This document shows, piece by piece, positions 27,999 to 33,568 of a stretch of 33,568 bases of DNA. The position numbers and the translations under genes were made by a program. Below the pieces are notes generated by a model. The model did no database searches, was not told where the DNA came from, and worked only from the letters and a program-made list of their open reading frames with translations. Source of the DNA: Patescibacteria group bacterium (lineage in GTDB: Bacteria > Patescibacteriota > Gracilibacteria > Peribacterales > Peribacteraceae); contig JAHISE010000036.1 in the NCBI GenBank assembly GCA_018818235.1, positions 1 through 33,568 of the forward strand. The letters are read 5' to 3'. Position 1 is the first letter of the stretch. Each line of letters starts with the position of its first letter.

Positions 27999-28161
27999 AG
28001 TAGTAAGGGGAAGGAATGCGAAAAATATAGTACTTTTCGGCTTATGATGCAATATCTACCTCCAACCCTCTAAGATGCCCTTTGGGTATAGCCACTCCTC
28101 CTAAGAAGGATGGAGCTTCAGTATTGGAGAGAACAAACTTTGAATTCTATAATAACGAGGC

Positions 28162-28199
28162 CCCCCTCTCCATACAGGGAGATGGCCGGGGAGAGGGGG
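28162..28199. repeat. GC-rich hairpin CCCCCTCTCC/GGAGAGGGGG between SLH genes
   Basis: 10-bp perfect inverted repeat with 18-nt loop. Confidence 0.6.
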
Positions 28200-28259
28200 T
28201 ATAACACATCCAATAAACTCAAAAAACAAAGAGACAGGGCACACCTCAATGCCCTCCAA

Positions 28260-29111
28260 CTAATATATCCTCATCCCCATCCCAACAATCTTAGCAATCT
28301 CCGCTCGTGTAACCGGATCTGATGGACCAAACAAACCGGTAAGATTCCCATCTTCATCAGCAAAGCCTGATACCAAACCATCACGTGCTGCTGTTTCTAT
28401 TGCAACCGCAAATTCTGTGGCAGCAGTGACATCCGAAAAAACAGTCCCTGTTAATTCTTTGAAATTGGCTTCGAATGCCTGAAGAACTGTAACTATAACT
28501 TCATTTCGCAGTGCGGGACGAGTTACGTCCACGGAGCCATCACTAAATACAGCCCATCCCAAATATTCCGCACACTTAATATAATCTTCCGACCACCTTC
28601 CGATTGCCGTCTCGCTCTTCATGCTATCGCCACACTCATCATATCGTGCATCAGAAGCTTCCATTGCGATTTTCGCCAGCTGCTCAATTGTCACATTATC
28701 AGCAGGTCCAAAAAATCCGGTTGGCTTTCCGGTTGAATCACGATAGCCGGAGATTACACCTTTCTCTGCAATCTCTTGAATGTAAGGAGCAAACCATGCA
28801 GATCCCAAAACATCTGATAATTCAACTTCCTGCCCATCTATTGTTATTGAGAGATTTTCATCAGAATCTGCAGGTGCTGAACCTTTTAAAGTGTCTCCAC
28901 CACTGCCATAAACAAGCTTTGGAAAAAGCTCATCCCCAAATTCATATTCCTTATCCTCAGTATCACGTTGATGCTTACTCTGGAAAAAGTTTAAATCCAG
29001 TTTTAGATATGGAAAGTCAGATTTGATCTGACTAAAAACTCCTGCATGGGTTAGGATTGGAGATAGAAGGAAGGTGCAGAATATGACAGATGATATTGAA
29101 CGGTTGAGCAT
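28260..29111 (-). CDS. S-layer homology (SLH) domain protein
   Basis: Signal peptide; SLH-like motifs APYIQEIAEKGVISGYRDSTGKPTGFFGPADNVTIEQLAKI and AIETAARDGLVSGFADEDGNLTGLFGPSDPVTRAEIAKI. Confidence 0.85.
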   Translation of the reverse strand: MLNRSISSVIFCTFLLSPILTHAGVFSQIKSDFPYLKLDLNFFQSKHQRDTEDKEYEFGDELFPKLVYGSGGDTLKGSAPADSDENLSITIDGQEVELSDVLGSAWFAPYIQEIAEKGVISGYRDSTGKPTGFFGPADNVTIEQLAKIAMEASDARYDECGDSMKSETAIGRWSEDYIKCAEYLGWAVFSDGSVDVTRPALRNEVIVTVLQAFEANFKELTGTVFSDVTAATEFAVAIETAARDGLVSGFADEDGNLTGLFGPSDPVTRAEIAKIVGMGMRIY

Positions 29112-29135
29112 TGTGATGATTTTAGCAAGATAATG

Positions 29136-29294
29136 GTTAAAATTCCAAATTCCAAACTCCGAAATTCACAAATAAATTCCAATAATCAAAATTCTAAAAT
29201 TTTTAAGATTGCTATTGCCTCCTTGGATCCTTGAAATATTGGAATTTTGGATTCTTTTTGCAAATTTGTGGATTTGCGAATTTGGAATTTTAAC
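29136..29294. repeat. Long inverted repeat upstream of carB built of 7-9 bp units
   Basis: 17-bp perfect termini GTTAAAATTCCAAATTC / GAATTTGGAATTTTAAC; internal aaattcc aaattcc aaactcc units. Confidence 0.85.
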
Positions 29295-29346
29295 TCTTGA
29301 AGAAACGCTTGCAATCCACCCCCAAACCCATTAGGCTGCATCGGAA

Positions 29347-32300
29347 ATGACATCAAAGATAACGCAGGGAACCTCCAAATCCGCCCAGGCGGAGGAAGGG
29401 GGTCTTTTTTTTAAATCCGCAAAAGATAAGACTATTTTACTTCTTGGCTCAGGAGCTCTGAAAATAGGAGAAGCGGGCGAATTCGATTATTCCGGAAGCC
29501 AAGCAATAAAAGCTTTTAAGGAAGAAGGCGCACGAGTAGTACTTGTTAACCCGAATATCGCAACCAACCAAACCAGCTGGAATGTCGCAGATACTGTGTA
29601 TTTCCTTCCTGTTAACCCTCAATTCGTCAAGAGAGTGATAGAGAAGGAGAAACCGGATGTAATATCGCTGAGTTTCGGAGGACAGACCGCACTTAATTGT
29701 GGACTTGAGCTTAATGATTCGGAAATTCTGAAAAAAAATGGAATTGCAGTACTGGGAACTCCGGTAGAAAGTATCAGAAATACGGAAGATCGAGCCTTGT
29801 TTAATGCACAATTAAAAAGTATCGATGTTAATGTTCCCGCATCCCATGCCTGCGAAGATATAAGCGAAGCATTCAAAGCCGCAGAAGACATCGGATTTCC
29901 CGTAATTGTTAGAGGAGCATTCGCGCTTGGAGGAAAGGGCAGCGGAAGAGCCAATGATGAAAGTGAGTTGAAAGAAGTGTGCAAAGTTGCTTTTGTTGAA
30001 TCACCTCAGATATTGGTCGAAGAAGACTTGACCGGATGGAAGGAAATTGAATATGAAGTGGTACGTGACAGAGCAGACAACTGTATTACGGTTTGTAATA
30101 TGGAAAACATAGATCCGCTCGGAATACATACGGGTGAATCAATTGTCATAGCTCCAAGCCAGACCTTGGATAATACCGATTACCAAATGCTCAGATCAAT
30201 TTCGCTTAAGGTGATCCGGCATCTTGGAATTATTGGGGAGTGCAACATACAGTTCGCACTCGATCCTGATTCGCGAGATTACCGTGTTATAGAAGTGAAT
30301 GCTCGTCTAAGCAGAAGTTCCGCATTGGCATCCAAAGCTACCGGCTACCCACTGGCATTTATTGCAGCAAAGCTTTCCATGGACTACACCCTTCCAGAAT
30401 TATCAAATGCAATAACTCATGTAACCTGTGCGGACTTTGAACCGTCACTAGATTACGTCGCCATAAAAATGCCCCGATGGGATATGCAGAAATTCAGAAT
30501 GGTTTCCAATCAGGTTACAAGTGAAATGAAATCTGTCGGTGAAGTTATGGCACTTGGTAAAACATTCGAAGAAGCAATGCAAAAAGCGATTCGAATGCTT
30601 AATATTGGTGCAGAAGGTCTTTTCCCAACTCCATTTGAATTTAATAATCTGGGAGAAGAAGCAATACTGCCAACTCCCAGACGCATATTTGCAATTGCAG
30701 AAGCACTCAAGGGAAAAATTGAGATGCATGAAATTCACGAAAAAACCAAAATGGATATGTGGTTTCTGGAACGTATTCGCTCATGCGCACTGATAGCAGA
30801 ACGACTCAAAAAGAATAGCTTACCTTCACCCGAACTTCTGAAAGAAGCCAAGCGTTCAGGATTTTCCGATAGATCTATCGCAATGATTTCGGAATCTGAT
30901 GCCGAAATTATCCGCAAGAAACGCATTGAAAATAATATCACTCCAGTAATTAAGCAGGTTGATACGTTGGCTGGGGAGTTTCCCGCACAGACGAATTATC
31001 TTTATATGACGTATCATGGAACTGAGCACGATATAATTATTAAGAACACGGATGGGTCACTAGTCACTAGTCACTCGTCACTCGTCGAGGGTCCAGTGAC
31101 CAGTGACCAGCGACTAGCGACCCCCAACTCAACCAATCAACATAGAATTATCGTCCTCGGCGGCGGACCCTACTCCATCGGCTCCTCAGTTGAATTCGAC
31201 TGGTGTTGTGTACAGGCAGTTCATGAACTGCAGAAAAATGATTTCGAAGTTGCGATGATTAATAGTAATCCCGAAACCGTAAGTACGGATTACGATGAAT
31301 GTGATCTGCTCTTCTTTGAAGAGCTTTCCGAAGAACGTGTTCGAGATATCGCAGATCTTATTAACCCATATGGAATTGTTGTTTCTATGGGAGGACAAAT
31401 TCCAAATTCACTTGCTCCAAAAATACACAAGGCTGGACTACCAATTTTAGGAACCGCACCCGAAGATATAGATCGGGCGGAAGATCGACATAAATTCAGC
31501 ACCCTTCTGGATGAACTTAAGATTGATCAACCGGAATGGAAAGAATTTTCGGACATCAAATCTGCAAAAGATTTTGCACAAAAAGTGGCATATCCCGTAA
31601 TTGTCAGACCAAGTTATGTGCTTTCGGGTGCTTCTATGGCTGTGGTTCACTCCGATGATGATTTGGAAGATTACGTTGGCGGATCAGCTTTTGTAAATAA
31701 AGAAGCTCCTATTGTGGTTTCCAAATTCGAGATTGGTGCAAAAGAAATTGAATTTGATGGAGTTGCTCAAGACGGAAAATTACTTTTATATGCGATTTCG
31801 GAACATATCGAGAATGCCGGAGTACATTCCGGTGACGCCACCATTGTTCTTCCTCCTCAAAGAGTTAATCTGGAAACATTGCGTCGCGTTAAAAGCATAG
31901 CCAAACATATTGCAAAGGGATTGAATATTTCCGGACCATTTAACATTCAACTTCTTGCAAGAAGTAACAAATTGAAGGTAATTGAATGTAATCTGCGTGC
32001 AAGCAGAAGCTTCCCATTTGCAAGTAAAGTTACGGGAGAAAACTTTATTACACTCGCAACTCAGGCTTTACTGCACAAAGCTCCACCAGACAAAAGATAT
32101 CAAACCGTAGATCTGGATCATGTGGGAGTTAAGGCTGCACAATTCAGTTTTAATAGACTAAAGGGTGCAGACCCACGTCTTGGAGTAGAAATGGCAAGTA
32201 CGGGTGAAGTGGCTTGTTTTGGTAACAACGCGGAAGAAGCATTGCTTACGGCATTGATAGCAATTGGATTTAAAATTCCAAAGAAAAACATTTTGGTAAC

Positions 32301-32697
32301 TGTAGGACGACTGGAAGAGAAGATTGACCTCTTTCCGGAAATTAAAAATATGCATAAGAGAGGCTACGCATTTTATGCAACCAAAAATACTCACTCATTC
32401 CTTGAATCACGCGGTGTACCATCGGTTTTGTTGCATAAAGTATCCGAACCACGAAGCCCGAATATAAAAGAATATCTGGAAAAAAAGCGCATCGATCTGG
32501 TAATAAACATCCCGACTCATTCAAGCAGTGATGAGCAGACAGACGGATATTATATTCGCCGTATATCCATTGATCACGGGATTCCTCTTATAACCAATGT
32601 TCAACTGGCAAAAAGAATCATCGAATCAATAATACAAATTGAAGATATAGATAATATGCCATTGATTGGATGGCCGGAAGTGGTGGGACGTCGATGA
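29347..32697 (+). CDS. carB: Carbamoyl-phosphate synthase large subunit
   Basis: LLLGSGALKIGEAGEFDYSGSQAIKAF; NMENIDPLGIHTGESIVIAPSQTL; second half IIVLGGGPYSIGSSVEFDWCCVQAVHEL; repeat-derived insert between the halves. Confidence 0.96.
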   Translation: MTSKITQGTSKSAQAEEGGLFFKSAKDKTILLLGSGALKIGEAGEFDYSGSQAIKAFKEEGARVVLVNPNIATNQTSWNVADTVYFLPVNPQFVKRVIEKEKPDVISLSFGGQTALNCGLELNDSEILKKNGIAVLGTPVESIRNTEDRALFNAQLKSIDVNVPASHACEDISEAFKAAEDIGFPVIVRGAFALGGKGSGRANDESELKEVCKVAFVESPQILVEEDLTGWKEIEYEVVRDRADNCITVCNMENIDPLGIHTGESIVIAPSQTLDNTDYQMLRSISLKVIRHLGIIGECNIQFALDPDSRDYRVIEVNARLSRSSALASKATGYPLAFIAAKLSMDYTLPELSNAITHVTCADFEPSLDYVAIKMPRWDMQKFRMVSNQVTSEMKSVGEVMALGKTFEEAMQKAIRMLNIGAEGLFPTPFEFNNLGEEAILPTPRRIFAIAEALKGKIEMHEIHEKTKMDMWFLERIRSCALIAERLKKNSLPSPELLKEAKRSGFSDRSIAMISESDAEIIRKKRIENNITPVIKQVDTLAGEFPAQTNYLYMTYHGTEHDIIIKNTDGSLVTSHSSLVEGPVTSDQRLATPNSTNQHRIIVLGGGPYSIGSSVEFDWCCVQAVHELQKNDFEVAMINSNPETVSTDYDECDLLFFEELSEERVRDIADLINPYGIVVSMGGQIPNSLAPKIHKAGLPILGTAPEDIDRAEDRHKFSTLLDELKIDQPEWKEFSDIKSAKDFAQKVAYPVIVRPSYVLSGASMAVVHSDDDLEDYVGGSAFVNKEAPIVVSKFEIGAKEIEFDGVAQDGKLLLYAISEHIENAGVHSGDATIVLPPQRVNLETLRRVKSIAKHIAKGLNISGPFNIQLLARSNKLKVIECNLRASRSFPFASKVTGENFITLATQALLHKAPPDKRYQTVDLDHVGVKAAQFSFNRLKGADPRLGVEMASTGEVACFGNNAEEALLTALIAIGFKIPKKNILVTVGRLEEKIDLFPEIKNMHKRGYAFYATKNTHSFLESRGVPSVLLHKVSEPRSPNIKEYLEKKRIDLVINIPTHSSSDEQTDGYYIRRISIDHGIPLITNVQLAKRIIESIIQIEDIDNMPLIGWPEVVGRR
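31054..31123. repeat. Inverted heptamer array pair inside the carB reading frame
   Basis: tcactag tcactag tcactcg tcactcg ... tgaccag tgaccag cgactag cgac; arms complementary over about 30 bp with mismatches. Confidence 0.92.
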
Positions 32698-32743
32698 TAT
32701 AGCTATAAAGGGTTAAATAATCTTCGTAATAAAAGTCTGATAC

Positions 32744-32818
32744 GTCACTAGTCGCTGGTCACTAGTCGCTGGTCAGAACACACATGGGACTAGTGACTAG
32801 TGACCAGTGACAAGCGAC
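32744..32818. repeat. Inverted heptamer array pair between carB and greA
   Basis: tcactag tcgctgg tcactag tcgctgg tca ... gactag tgactag tgaccag tgacaag cgac. Confidence 0.9.
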
Positions 32819-32902
32819 TATAAACTTCTTCAAATAATATCCCTCATCTTATTGCTTTGCTGACAAAAACAACTTAGAATCCCCCCACATTCCCCTTTTA
32901 CT

Positions 32903-33421
32903 ATGCCCAAATCCTCCAAAATTACAGATGACGATCTGGTAACCGGCGATGAGATTCTGGTAACCAAAGAAGGCCTAAAAAGGCTGAAAGATGAACTGGA
33001 TCACCTTAAAACCACAAGACGACAGGAGGTCGCTCAAAGGCTAAAAGAAGCCATTTCTTATGGAGACCTTTCGGAAAATGCGGAATATGAGGAAGCCAAA
33101 AATGAGCAGGCGTTCATAGAAGGACGAATCATAGAATTGGAGCAAAAAATTAAGAATGCAAAAATAATTGCAGACAAAAAAATGATAATGTCCGGCAAGG
33201 CTGCAGATATCGGATCTACCGTAACAGTCAGAAATAAAACTGATCGTGATGAACCGCAGGAATTTACAATAGTCGGATCAACGGAGGCAGATCCTGTTGA
33301 GCATAAAATTAGCAACGAATCACCAATTGGCAAAGCTCTTCTTGGCGCACAAAAAGGTGATAATCTGGATGTGGATACGCCATCGGGGATTATTAAGTAT
33401 GAGGTGTTGAAAGTTGCATAA
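32903..33421 (+). CDS. greA: Transcription elongation factor GreA
   Basis: VTKEGLKRLKDELDHLKTTRRQEVAQRLKEAISYGDLSENAEYEEAKNEQAFIEGRI; C-terminal ESPIGKALLGAQKGD. Confidence 0.96.
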   Translation: MPKSSKITDDDLVTGDEILVTKEGLKRLKDELDHLKTTRRQEVAQRLKEAISYGDLSENAEYEEAKNEQAFIEGRIIELEQKIKNAKIIADKKMIMSGKAADIGSTVTVRNKTDRDEPQEFTIVGSTEADPVEHKISNESPIGKALLGAQKGDNLDVDTPSGIIKYEVLKVA

Positions 33422-33430
33422 TTCAAAGTT

Positions 33431-33568
33431 ATACTGCTTTTAGTTAATAATTCCGAAAAATTCACTGTGCTTTTGTTATGCAATCTCGTACTCCATAGCC
33501 ATTAGAAATAGATTTGTTAATAATTTAATGAATCCTCAAGAATCGGAATTATTTAGGCGAAGGAGTAT
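33431..33568. mobile_element. MITE-like dispersed repeat, copy 2 (reaches window end)
   Basis: Near-identical to 18453-18589 with about 7 substitutions and 1 indel; AATAATTCCGA/TCGGAATTATT inner inverted repeat is perfect here. Confidence 0.8.

Noticed and set aside
28604-29026. 140-aa plus-strand ORF antisense to the SLH gene
   Set aside because: Low-complexity His/Gln/Leu-rich translation and full overlap with a confident SLH protein.

Overview
The window is a bacterial chromosome segment, AT-rich and using the standard code (TGA is a stop). The gene repertoire (sortase, SLH/Calx-beta surface proteins, membrane Clp-like ATPase, AbrB-type TA modules, many small hypotheticals) suggests a Patescibacteria/CPR-like lineage that still has biosynthetic genes, perhaps Peregrinibacteria-like; this lineage call is inference only. 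Recognisable genes: a 5'-truncated 2-hydroxyacid/phosphoglycerate dehydrogenase, lipoprotein, O-antigen ligase-like protein, RelE/AbrB TA pair, proB, tRNA-Leu(CAG), tandem PrcB-like protein, groES-groEL with a CIRCE element, membrane-anchored Clp-like AAA+ ATPase, tmk, folD, purF-purD, prfA, GDYXXLXY + DUF2157 pair, mnmA, sortase, MazEF-like pair, possible ART-fold protein, tRNA-Leu(UAA), SLH/Calx-beta proteins, carB and greA. The most unusual signal is not a gene. Many intergenic regions carry short degenerate arrays with a 7-bp period (some 8 or 9), each with its own unit, often as two facing arms that can form a hairpin. They often supply the stop codon of the upstream gene, and one is inserted in frame inside carB with the two potential in-frame stops substituted. 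Other notable signals: a ~138-bp MITE-like element in two copies (one exactly at the window end), a Pro-rich leader ORF plus hairpin upstream of proB, and a 29-bp palindromic tandem repeat next to tRNA-Leu(UAA).
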